A DNA stretch of 56,436 bases from UBA6136 sp044351045 (GTDB lineage: Bacteria > Pseudomonadota > Gammaproteobacteria > Methylococcales > Methylococcaceae). Positions within the stretch are counted from its first letter, which is position 1. The number at the start of each line of letters is the position of its first letter. The notes beneath the pieces were generated by a model. It worked only from the letters and a program-made list of their open reading frames with translations, was not told the DNA's origin and did not search any database. This document shows, one piece after another, positions 49,509-56,436 of the stretch. The position numbers and the translations under genes were made by a program. The stretch lies in NCBI GenBank assembly GCA_044351045.1, contig JBILGM010000015.1:1-56436 (forward strand), given 5' to 3'.

Positions 49509-50185
49509 TGTCATCGGGCTGGCAGGCTTTCATCGCATTGGTCAAACGGGATTTGTTGCTGGCGTTTCGTCATCGGGGGGAACTGCTCAATCCGCTGCTG
49601 TTTTTCATGATGGTGGTGACGCTTTTTCCGCTCGGCGTCAGCCCGGAGTCTTCGCTGTTACGAACGATGGCGCCAGGAGTTATCTGGATCGCGGCACTAT
49701 TGGCGGGCCTGTTCTCGTTGGAAAGCATGTTCCGCTCCGATTTTGATGACGGCGCGCTGGAGCAGATGGTGCTGAGCCCGCATCCCTTGTCCCTGCTGGT
49801 GCTCGCCAAGGTGCTTGCCCATTGGCTGGTGACGGGTCTGCCCATGCTGCTGATGGCGCCGTTATTAGGGATGTTCCTCGCGTTACCTGCTTCGGGGTTG
49901 TTCGCGCTGGAACTGACTCTGCTGATCGGTACGCCCTTGCTCAGTCTCGTGGGGTCGATTGGTGTCGCGCTGACCGTGGGTCTCCGGCGCGGCGGGGTCT
50001 TGCTGACCCTGCTGGTATTGCCCTTGTATATCCCTGTGTTGATTTTCGCCACCAATGCCGTTTCGGTAGCTGTGGCCGGTCTGCCCATCGACGGGCAGCT
50101 TTATTTTCTGTTGGCCATGCTGGCCCTGGCCATGACCCTCGCGCCGTTTGCCACGGCGGCAGCGCTGCGCATCAGTCTGAGTTAA
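49508..50185 (+). CDS. ccmB: Heme exporter membrane protein CcmB
   Basis: Inner-membrane subunit of the cytochrome c maturation ABC transporter. About 225 aa, six membrane helices. Family landmarks: RHRGELLNPLLFFMMVVTLFP, VIWIAALLAGLFSLESMF, DGALEQMVLSPHPL and LVLPLYIPVLIFA. Start at ATG 49508, overlapping the ccmA stop; a GTG at 49505 adds one residue. Confidence 0.94.
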   Translation: MSSGWQAFIALVKRDLLLAFRHRGELLNPLLFFMMVVTLFPLGVSPESSLLRTMAPGVIWIAALLAGLFSLESMFRSDFDDGALEQMVLSPHPLSLLVLAKVLAHWLVTGLPMLLMAPLLGMFLALPASGLFALELTLLIGTPLLSLVGSIGVALTVGLRRGGVLLTLLVLPLYIPVLIFATNAVSVAVAGLPIDGQLYFLLAMLALAMTLAPFATAAALRISLS

Positions 50186-50189
50186 ATCT

Positions 50190-50936
50190 ATGCTGAATAA
50201 GATCTGGCTGTTTTTTCATAAACTGGCTTCACCCAAGCACTTCTATCGCATCAGCGGCATCTTGATCCCCTGGCTCGCCGCCATCACGGCTATTCTGCTG
50301 CTGGTGGGGCTCTATCTGGGGCTATTTGTGGCACCGCCGGATTATCAGCAGGGACAAAGCTATCGCATCATCTTTGTCCACGTGCCCAGTGCCTGGATGT
50401 CGATGTTCATTTACACCTTCATGGCTGTGCTCAGTGCGATCTATCTGATCTGGAACATCAAGCTGGCCGATGTTATGGCGCGGAGTTCCGCCGTGTTGGG
50501 CGCGTCTTTCACTGCTCTAGCCTTGGCGACGGGAGCGCTCTGGGGCAAGCCGATGTGGGGCGCCTGGTGGGTGTGGGATGCCCGGCTGACCTCCGAATTG
50601 ATTCTGCTGTTCCTCTACATGGGCTACATCGCGCTGGTGATGGCGATTGATGATGTCCGGACGGCGGCGAGGGCGGGGGCGGTGCTGATTCTGGTCGGCG
50701 TGGTCAACATTCCCATCATCCATTACTCGGTGGAGTGGTGGAACACCCTGCACCAGGGACCCACAGTCACCAAACTCGACAAGCCCTCCATTCACCTCAG
50801 CATGCTGGTGCCTTTGCTGTTGATGGCCGGAGCATTCCAGCTTTACTACTTTGCCGTTGTGCTGATGAGGGCTCGCTCTGAATTGCTCGACCGCGAGCGG
50901 CGCAGCGAGTGGGTCAGGGAACTGATAGGCCGCTGA
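50190..50936 (+). CDS. ccmC: Heme exporter/handling protein CcmC
   Basis: Inner-membrane heme-handling protein that loads heme onto CcmE. 248 aa, six helices, with the tryptophan-rich heme site WGKPMWGAWWVWD (residues 118-130) and flanking periplasmic histidines (His64 in FVHVPSAW; a second in the VEWWNTLHQGPT block). It begins 4 bases after ccmB. A strong terminator follows; ccmD, ccmE and ccmF-H are not in the window, so the rest of the system must be elsewhere. Confidence 0.95.
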   Translation: MLNKIWLFFHKLASPKHFYRISGILIPWLAAITAILLLVGLYLGLFVAPPDYQQGQSYRIIFVHVPSAWMSMFIYTFMAVLSAIYLIWNIKLADVMARSSAVLGASFTALALATGALWGKPMWGAWWVWDARLTSELILLFLYMGYIALVMAIDDVRTAARAGAVLILVGVVNIPIIHYSVEWWNTLHQGPTVTKLDKPSIHLSMLVPLLLMAGAFQLYYFAVVLMRARSELLDRERRSEWVRELIGR

Positions 50937-51000
50937 CCGAGTTTGGGCCGTCAGCGCTTTGCCGCCTTATTATGCGCGCTGTGCGCTGGTCGCAACATAC

Positions 51001-51037
51001 AAAAAAACCCGATGGGCAGGCCCATCGGGTTTCTTTT
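51001..51037. terminator. Bidirectional intrinsic terminator
   Basis: Stem CCCGATGGGC / GCCCATCGGG with flanking A7 on the left and TTTCTTTTT on the right. It sits between ccmC (plus) and the lipoprotein gene (minus) and can end both transcripts. Confidence 0.88.
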
Positions 51038-51061
51038 TAAGTTTTTCGCAGAGCGAAAAGC

Positions 51062-51319
51062 TTATTTCATAGCGCCCTTGCGGAAGCCACGATCCAGCTT
51101 GGCGTTAACTTCTTCAGCAGCGGCAGCAGCGCGGCGAGCAGCAGCGTCAGCGCTGGTAGCAGCAGACAGTGCTTCGTCAGCAGTGCTCTTGACAGAAGAG
51201 ATCTCAGCCTTCAGGCCATCGACCTGAGTCTGGAGAGCGCTCAGGTCGCTTTTGCTGGCGCAGCCAACGGTCAGGCCAGCAGACAGTAGAACGATGGACA
51301 GCTTGGTTGCATTCATCAT
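51062..51319 (-). CDS. Lpp/OprI-like small outer-membrane lipoprotein
   Basis: An 85-aa lipoprotein: signal peptide with lipobox (GLTVGCAS), then a heptad-patterned helix rich in alanine (SDLSALQTQVDGLKAEISSV; DEALSAATSADAAARRAAAA) and a C-terminal ...GAMK lysine. This is the plan of Lpp/OprI, a trimeric coiled coil that ties the outer membrane to peptidoglycan through a terminal lysine. The ribosome site GAAGGAAA precedes the ATG. Codon use is strongly biased (GCT/GCA/GCC alanine), as in abundant proteins. It has its own terminator. Confidence 0.82.
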   Translation of the reverse strand: MMNATKLSIVLLSAGLTVGCASKSDLSALQTQVDGLKAEISSVKSTADEALSAATSADAAARRAAAAAEEVNAKLDRGFRKGAMK

Positions 51320-51612
51320 TGTTAATTTCCTTCTTATGATGCGGTCGTTTTAAGAAAGCATCTGCACCTAAGATTAAGCACGGACGCCGCTCAGGTTCAA
51401 GTTTGCCGGGAATTCGCCAAACTTTCCAGTATTATTTTTACACAATTTGTTGCAATGTCACCAGTTTTTCGTGTTCTTGAGCAGATTTGTCCACCATCGG
51501 CCGGCTTTTTCCGTGTCATTGTCGGTGCCGAAGTGCTTTTATGCTTCCTCAGAGATCTCGCTCATGAGGTTGGATTCAGTACAATGCCTACGAACCCTAA
51601 ACTGGAGTCGAA

Positions 51613-53256
51613 ATGGCTGTCATGCACATAAAAACGATAAAAACGCACCCCTACACAGACCAGAAACCCGGCACATCGGGTCTGCGCAAGAAGGTGAAGG
51701 TGGTCCTTCAGGAGCATTACCTGGAGAATTTCGTCCAGTCCGTGTTCGATGCGCTCGGCGACACACAGGGCATCACACTGGTACTGGGCGGAGATGGACG
51801 CTACTACAACCGGCAGGCCGCGCAGATCATCATCAAGATGGCGGCGGCGAACGGGGTGGGTCGACTGCTGGTAGGCCGTGGGGCGCTCCTGTCCACGCCG
51901 GCCGCATCCTGCCTGATCCGCAAATATGGCGCCCAAGGCGGCTTCGTCCTCTCGGCCAGTCACAACCCCGGTGGTCCAGATGAGGACTTTGGGATCAAAT
52001 TCAATGCGGCCAACGGCGGGCCCGCGCCGGAGAGCCTGACCAACGCGATCTTCGCCAGAACGCTGGAAATTCAACAGTTCCATATCGTAGAAGCCGCCGA
52101 AGTTAACATCGACGCCGTGGGGGAGTACGCGCTCGGCACCATGACCGTTCAGGTGGTGGATTCCGTCGCTGACTACGCGGAGCTGATGGAGCAACTCTTC
52201 GATTTCGGCCTGATCGAGTCATCGCTGAAAGCCGGGAGCCTGTCGATCTGCTTCGATGCCATGCACGCCATCACCGGGCCCTATGCCCAGCGCATCCTGG
52301 TCGAGCATCTCGGTGCAAGCCCGGATTCGGTGATGAACGCTTTGCCTCAGGAAGACTTTGGCGGCGGCCACCCCGACCCCAACCTGGTCCATGCCCATGA
52401 ACTGGCCGAACGCATGTACGCACCTGGCGCCCCGGCCCTAGGTGCCGCCTCGGATGGCGACGGCGATCGCAACATGATCATGGGCGACCACTTCTTCGTT
52501 ACTCCCAGCGACAGCCTCGCCGTACTGGCCGCTAATCTGCATCTGCTGCCCGCCTATCGGGCCGGACTCAAGGGTGTTGCCCGCTCCATGCCCACCAGCC
52601 AGGCCGCCGATCGGGTGGCCAAGGCCCTGGGTATCGGCTGCTATGAAACGCCGACTGGCTGGAAATTCTTCGGCAACCTCCTGGACGATGGCAAGATCAC
52701 CCTCTGCGGGGAAGAAAGCTTCGGCACCGGTTCCGACCACGTGCGCGAGAAGGACGGCCTCTGGGCCGTATTGGCCTGGCTAAATCTGCTCGCGGTGCGC
52801 AAGCAATCCGTGGCCGACATCGTGCGCGAGCATTGGGCCCAATATGGCCGGGATTACTACTCGCGACATGATTACGAAGGCATGCCGCTGGCTATCGGCG
52901 ACGGCATCATGGCCCACTTGGGCGGACAGTTGAACGACCTGATGGGCCAGGCTCTCGCCGGCAGCACGATACGCCTGGCGGATGACTTCAGCTACACCGA
53001 TCCGGTCGATGGCAGCGTCAGTCCCCACCAGGGGATTCGGATTATTTTCGAAAATGGTTCGCGCATCGTCTTTCGCCTGTCCGGCACCGGCACCGAAGGC
53101 GCCACCCTGCGCATTTATCTGGAGCGCTACGAGCCCGATGCCGCCGAGCACGGCCACGACCCGCAGGACGCGCTCAAGGATCTGATCGACCTTGCCGAGC
53201 AACTCGGTGAAGTCAAAAAACGCTCCGGCATGGCCGTCCCGACGGTGATTACCTGA
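51613..53256 (+). CDS. pgm: Phosphoglucomutase (alpha-D-glucose-specific)
   Basis: Interconverts glucose 1-phosphate and glucose 6-phosphate, linking storage glucan to central metabolism. 547 aa, alpha-D-phosphohexomutase family of the eukaryote-like/PgmA type. It opens THPYTDQKPGTSGLRKKVKV, has the phosphoserine site GGFVLSASHNPGGPDEDFG, the metal loop AASDGDGDRNMIM, and the sugar-binding loop CGEESFGTGSDHVREKDG. The C-terminal phosphate-binding loop is FRLSGTGTEGATLRIYLE. The ribosome site GGAG precedes ATG 51613. It works upstream or downstream of GlgX (30.3 kb) in glycogen turnover. Confidence 0.94.
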   Translation: MAVMHIKTIKTHPYTDQKPGTSGLRKKVKVVLQEHYLENFVQSVFDALGDTQGITLVLGGDGRYYNRQAAQIIIKMAAANGVGRLLVGRGALLSTPAASCLIRKYGAQGGFVLSASHNPGGPDEDFGIKFNAANGGPAPESLTNAIFARTLEIQQFHIVEAAEVNIDAVGEYALGTMTVQVVDSVADYAELMEQLFDFGLIESSLKAGSLSICFDAMHAITGPYAQRILVEHLGASPDSVMNALPQEDFGGGHPDPNLVHAHELAERMYAPGAPALGAASDGDGDRNMIMGDHFFVTPSDSLAVLAANLHLLPAYRAGLKGVARSMPTSQAADRVAKALGIGCYETPTGWKFFGNLLDDGKITLCGEESFGTGSDHVREKDGLWAVLAWLNLLAVRKQSVADIVREHWAQYGRDYYSRHDYEGMPLAIGDGIMAHLGGQLNDLMGQALAGSTIRLADDFSYTDPVDGSVSPHQGIRIIFENGSRIVFRLSGTGTEGATLRIYLERYEPDAAEHGHDPQDALKDLIDLAEQLGEVKKRSGMAVPTVIT

Positions 53257-53306
53257 TGGTGGCCGCGACAAACGACCTCTAGCCGCGGCGGTGATCGTGT
53301 GAGACG

Positions 53307-53854
53307 TTGCCCATTTCTGCGCGAACGATGCGAGTCGCTGCCGCTAATCACATCCTACGGGCTGATCGGCTAGGGGCTACCGACATGGAGGGAGGCATCA
53401 GGGCAGGTCGAATAGGAATATTAAGAGATAACTCATGGAATAGTGGAGCTTATATCTATCTGAAAGAATCATGGGATGGCAATAGTCTTGCACTTCTCCA
53501 GATCCAAGGCTCTACTGATGGATCAGGTTTCGATACAGCCGCAGCTACCCCTTCTATTTTAGAAATTCAATCTGCCCCCCATGCTCGTACTACATCACTA
53601 ACGTCAACTACACAGTTCGTCTAAAAATATCCGGTCCCGGTACGATTAGCATGCCAGCCGGAGCGCTGTGCCAAGCATTTAATATACCCCCTGAAAGTTT
53701 CACCAACTGCACAGGGAGCGGATCAAGAAATGAGTGGTATGAGATGACTGCGGTTCCAGAAGCAGGAAAAACCTTTGCAGGATGGGGTTCAGATGGGTTT
53801 TGCAATGATACAAAGACCACCTGCAGGTTCCAGCTCACCAGAGACGTAGGCTGA
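53307..53854 (+). pseudogene. Frameshifted repeat-domain (InlB B-repeat-like) protein remnant
   Basis: Two overlapping frames look like one broken gene. The first (from about 53307; RIGILRDNSWNSGAYIYLKE) runs to 53624. The second continues in another frame to TGA 53854 with TVRLKISGPGTISMPAGALC, then FAGWGSDGFCNDTKTTC, which resembles the divergent InlB B-repeat/bacterial Ig-like domains of secreted surface proteins, here with paired cysteines. One extra base in the C6 run at 53575-53580 would join the frames. The stretch is AT-richer than its neighbours. No signal peptide is visible, so the 5' part is also missing or degraded. Confidence 0.5.
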
Positions 53855-54289
53855 GGCCCGGCTTCTATTAATGATCATCTCAACGGGGACTTCGGCCCCT
53901 ATTTTAGTTGGTGGTCGAGCCATCTCGAAGTAAGCGCCCAGCCGCACCATCTGTGACATCTTAACTCTAGCCGGCATGCTCGTTCCTTTTGTGGAGTGAG
54001 CATGATGACAAGACAGAAGAGAATGGTCGCTGCGGATGGCTGGCTCAGAGGCGGGCAGGCTCTTATGGATTATGACGACATCCTGGAGCCTGAAGCACGG
54101 AGCAAGGGGTCAGGTCTTTCTTTGCCAAGTTCGATCTTATCGGCTCGTAGGTGTTGAGTCATAACCTTGGGTGCCTCATCATCGGCAGGCAGCGTTGCCC
54201 GTTAAACGGGAACTGGGACGCTGGTCTGGCAAGAAGCAAGACGTTCCCTTTTTTCATGGTGTAGGTGTGACCTTGTAAGCGGCCGGCGC
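53855..54289. other. Gene-poor stretch with short fragments
   Basis: About 430 bp with no convincing gene. Short frames exist on both strands (for example 54001-54156 plus and 53789-53977 minus) but show no ribosome sites, family motifs or coding character. The sequence around 54108-54130 (AAGGGGTCAGGTCTTTCTTT) resembles stretches I associate with transposase-remnant neighbourhoods, but no inverted repeats or transposase are visible. Together with the frameshifted gene before it, this looks like decaying accessory DNA between pgm and the next small gene. Confidence 0.35.
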
Positions 54290-54673
54290 TCAATGAGTAG
54301 CAGACTCGGCAAGCAGCGCAGACCAGGGGATGATAAACGGCCAGACCACGACGATTGCGGCAAAAGAGACGGTAATGCCCCATGGAATGGACGCATACTC
54401 GCGATGCATTAGGCGGGGTCCCGCATAGACAAGAAGCCAGATCGACTTGTAGACGAGCTGCAGCAGTAGGACCGGGGCGTAACGCTCAGGAGCAAAGAGA
54501 CCAAGTATGGACAAGACAAGGATTGCGGTCCAGAGACTGCCGACAAGGGCCCGCCACCCCCGGCTTTCCTCCATACGGCCTTCATCCGTTGGGAAGATCC
54601 GGAAAATAGTAGGGACAGCAATGGGCAGGAGGATGACGATGTTGGTCCAATAGGCGAATGTGAAAGGCTGCAT
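54290..54673 (-). CDS. Small integral membrane protein, 127 aa
   Basis: A 127-aa protein with about four membrane helices (residues ~8-25, 42-62, 66-85, 97-120): MQPFTFAYWTNIVILLPIAV opening, SRGWRALVGSLWTAILVLSILGLF in pieces, and VLLLQLVYKSIWLLVY. An AAGGT ribosome-like site lies upstream of ATG 54673. It resembles conserved hypothetical membrane proteins of unknown role. It stands alone between decayed DNA and rsmA; the 277-bp gap after it (54674-54950) shows nothing I can name. Confidence 0.65.
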   Translation of the reverse strand: MQPFTFAYWTNIVILLPIAVPTIFRIFPTDEGRMEESRGWRALVGSLWTAILVLSILGLFAPERYAPVLLLQLVYKSIWLLVYAGPRLMHREYASIPWGITVSFAAIVVVWPFIIPWSALLAESATH

Positions 54674-54950
54674 CAGATTTACCTTAATTCAATCGCTGCC
54701 TAACGTGGAGTAAAGGGGGCAGCTCCTACATTTTTTCAATCATGATAAGCAACCGTCAGGCTGGGTTGGCGCATGGATAAAACCCGGTAAAAGCCTACGA
54801 CTCCGATACGGTTGGGGCATTGTTCGCCATTTGGGCCGATTGATTGCTCCGCACCATTCCCGAGGTCAGTTTGGTGGATTATTCGTCCATCGGCCCAAAA
54901 GTGCGCTCTGGTCTCATAGGTTGCCCGGTGATTATTCCGGACTATTGGCT

Positions 54951-55727
54951 TTATCTGGCAGACAGCTGTTCCCCCAACCTGGCGTACTCCTCTAAACTGA
55001 GAGTTTCCGCCCGTGCGGCGGGATCAATCCCGGCTTCGATAAGCTCGACTTCGTCAAACAAGCTCTTCAATGCATTCCGCAGCGTCTTGCGGCGCTGGGA
55101 GAAGGCGGTGGCGACCACCTTGCCGAGTGCCGCGGGGCTGGCGTCCACGGGGGGCGCCGCGTGGGGAATCAGCCGCACGATGGCAGAGGTTACCTTGGGC
55201 GGGGGGTAAAAGCTTTCCGGGTACACCTCGAAGAGTTTTTCGGCCCGGCAGTAGTACTGGGCCATGATGCCCAGCCTGCCGTAGTCCCCCTCGCCGGCCT
55301 CGGCGCAGAGACGATCGATCACTTCCTTCTGCAGCATGAAGTGCATGTCTTCGATGACCCTGGAGTGGGCAAAGAGATGGAACAGCAGGGGAGTGGAGAT
55401 GTTGTAAGGGAGGTTGCCGACGATACGCAGCTTGTCCCCGTGGCTGAGGCTGTGAAAATCAAATTTCAGTGCATCCGCCTGATGCAGGCTGAACTGCGGA
55501 GAATCTTCGAAGCGACGCTTCAGTACTGTGGCCAGATCGCGGTCGATTTCGACGGCATCCAGGGGGAGCCCTGTTTTCAGGAAAGCGGCGGTCATCGCGC
55601 CTTCGCCGGGCCCGATTTCGACCAGGTGGTCTCCCGGGCGGGGATTCACGGCTGCGACGATGCGGTGCACCACGGTGTCGTCGCGGAGGAAGTTCTGGCC
55701 AAAGCGCTTGCGCGGGGTGTGATTCAT
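54951..55727 (-). CDS. rsmA: 16S rRNA dimethyltransferase RsmA (KsgA)
   Basis: Dimethylates two adjacent adenines near the 3' end of 16S rRNA, a late 30S assembly step. 258 aa with SAM motif VEIGPGEGAMTAAF, the opening RKRFGQNFLRD, and the catalytic GNLPYNISTPLLF (NLPY) block; the C-terminal domain has FSQRRKTLRNALK. ATG 55727. It lies 20 bp after pdxA on the same strand, the usual pdxA-ksgA order of gammaproteobacteria (often surA-pdxA-ksgA-apaG). Confidence 0.95.
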   Translation of the reverse strand: MNHTPRKRFGQNFLRDDTVVHRIVAAVNPRPGDHLVEIGPGEGAMTAAFLKTGLPLDAVEIDRDLATVLKRRFEDSPQFSLHQADALKFDFHSLSHGDKLRIVGNLPYNISTPLLFHLFAHSRVIEDMHFMLQKEVIDRLCAEAGEGDYGRLGIMAQYYCRAEKLFEVYPESFYPPPKVTSAIVRLIPHAAPPVDASPAALGKVVATAFSQRRKTLRNALKSLFDEVELIEAGIDPAARAETLSLEEYARLGEQLSAR

Positions 55728-55747
55728 GAGAGCAGTATGAGGTTGGT

Positions 55748-56436
55748 TCAGTGCCGCGAGCGTTGAGCCAGGTCGATGGCGGCGTCGATGGCGGCCAGCA
55801 GACTGCCGGGATCGGCTTTGCCTGTCCCGGTCAGTTCCATTGCGGTGCCGTGATCGACCGAGGTGCGGATGATGGGCAGACCGAGGGTGATGTTCACCGC
55901 CCGACCAAAGCCCAGATGTTTGAGCACCGGCAGGCCCTGGTCGTGATACATCGCCAGCACGGCATCGGCGTCAGCCAGCAGGGGCGGCAGGAACAGGGTA
56001 TCGGCCGGTAGCGGTCCGATGAGGTTCAAGCCCGCGTGCCGCAGGACGTCCAGGGCGGGTGTGATGACCTCGATCTCCTCCCTGCCCAAGTATCCGCCCT
56101 CGCCGGCATGGGGATTCAATCCGGCCACCAGGATGCGCGGGTGGGGGATGCCGAAGCGTTTGCGCAGATCGTGATCAAGAATGCGCAAGGTCTGCTTCAG
56201 GCGCTCAGGGGTGATGTTCTGACTGACCTGGCTGAGCGGTAGATGAGTGGTGGCCAACGCAACCCGCAATCCCGGCGCGGTTAGCAGCATGACGGGTTTT
56301 CCGCCGGTCAGGCCGGCAATGTACTCGGTGTGACCGGAGAAGGGGATGCCGGCCTCATTGATGCTGGCCTTGTTGACGGGGCCGGTTACCATCGCATCGA
56401 ATTGTCCCGCAAGGCAGGACTCGGTCGCGGCACCGA
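55748..56436 (-). CDS. pdxA: 4-hydroxythreonine-4-phosphate dehydrogenase, 5' end outside window
   Basis: Oxidises 4-phosphohydroxy-L-threonine in pyridoxal 5'-phosphate synthesis. The frame is open to the right edge, so roughly the first 100 residues are missing. About 229 codons remain, with GQFDAMVTGPVNKASI, FSGHTEYIAGL (metal His region), HLPLSQVSQNITPERL, GLNPHAGEGGYLG, AMYHDQGLPVLKHLGFG and TSVDHGTA, all PdxA-specific blocks. An internal Met at 56392 is not the start. Followed by rsmA. Confidence 0.93.
   Translation of the reverse strand, partial: GAATESCLAGQFDAMVTGPVNKASINEAGIPFSGHTEYIAGLTGGKPVMLLTAPGLRVALATTHLPLSQVSQNITPERLKQTLRILDHDLRKRFGIPHPRILVAGLNPHAGEGGYLGREEIEVITPALDVLRHAGLNLIGPLPADTLFLPPLLADADAVLAMYHDQGLPVLKHLGFGRAVNITLGLPIIRTSVDHGTAMELTGTGKADPGSLLAAIDAAIDLAQRSRH

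Noticed and set aside
53789..54156. Possible insertion-sequence remnant
   Set aside because: No transposase motif, terminal repeats or target duplication could be found; reported only as gene-poor DNA.

Overview
The window looks like chromosomal DNA of a moderately GC-rich gammaproteobacterium with methylotrophic and sulfur-linked C1 metabolism. This is inferred from gene content: a lanthanide-type methanol dehydrogenase (xoxF with xoxJ and its quinoprotein-relay partners), a periplasmic methanethiol oxidase of the SBP56 family with its SCO/MauG maturation factor, and gammaproteobacterial-style ccm, SURF1/DUF2909, MurF, RsmA and PdxA genes. No rRNA, tRNA, CRISPR array or intact insertion sequence was seen, and the species cannot be named from this sequence alone.

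Layout. 0-3.1 kb: transaldolase (cut by the left edge) and a SemiSWEET-like protein diverge from 6-phosphogluconate dehydrogenase, so this is sugar-phosphate metabolism that would fit formaldehyde assimilation or oxidation. 3.3-10.4 kb: a NemR/AcuR-like TetR regulator, a perfect 28-bp palindrome, a DUF4242 protein, methanethiol oxidase, a HEAT/SEC-C protein and a single-chain SCO1-MauG fusion; I read this as one regulated methanethiol-oxidation locus. 10.4-15.5 kb: RDD and DUF2892 membrane proteins, several very small genes, YigZ, a decayed WYL regulator and an unrecognised 349-aa protein. 15.7-22.5 kb: a minus-strand run argS - SPOR - gloA - sua5 - murF - selO. 22.5-25.5 kb: a TIR-like/STAND/TPR protein that may be a defence NLR. 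25.7-30.1 kb: an Mla/Pqi-type lipid transport operon (STAS-MlaE, MlaF, MCE protein, lipoprotein) and a membrane protein.

30.3-38.4 kb: glgX, then a tripartite RND efflux operon in the order outer-membrane factor - adaptor - pump. 38.4-43.4 kb: the quinoprotein island, with a SoxYZ-like carrier and a metallo-beta-lactamase-fold protein diverging from xoxF and xoxJ; no xoxG cytochrome is present. 43.5-47.3 kb: cytochrome oxidase assembly genes (DUF2909, SURF1, a CX3C thioredoxin-like protein) ending in an open reading frame that joins heme A synthase (CtaA) to the signal-recognition-particle receptor FtsY. 47.4-53.3 kb: M18 aminopeptidase, ccmABC, an Lpp-like lipoprotein and phosphoglucomutase. 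53.3-54.7 kb: an AT-richer stretch with a frameshifted repeat-domain gene, fragments and a small membrane protein. 54.9-56.4 kb: rsmA and pdxA (cut by the right edge).

How they fit together. XoxF and methanethiol oxidase both make formaldehyde; the second also makes H2S and H2O2. Tal and Gnd can serve a ribulose-monophosphate type cycle, GlgX and Pgm handle storage glucan, CcmABC supports c-type cytochromes such as the MauG domain, and SURF1/CtaA build the terminal oxidase. The most unusual items are the CtaA-FtsY fusion, the SCO1-MauG fusion in the methanethiol oxidase locus with its palindromic operator, and the TIR-like STAND protein that lacks the usual TIR catalytic glutamate.
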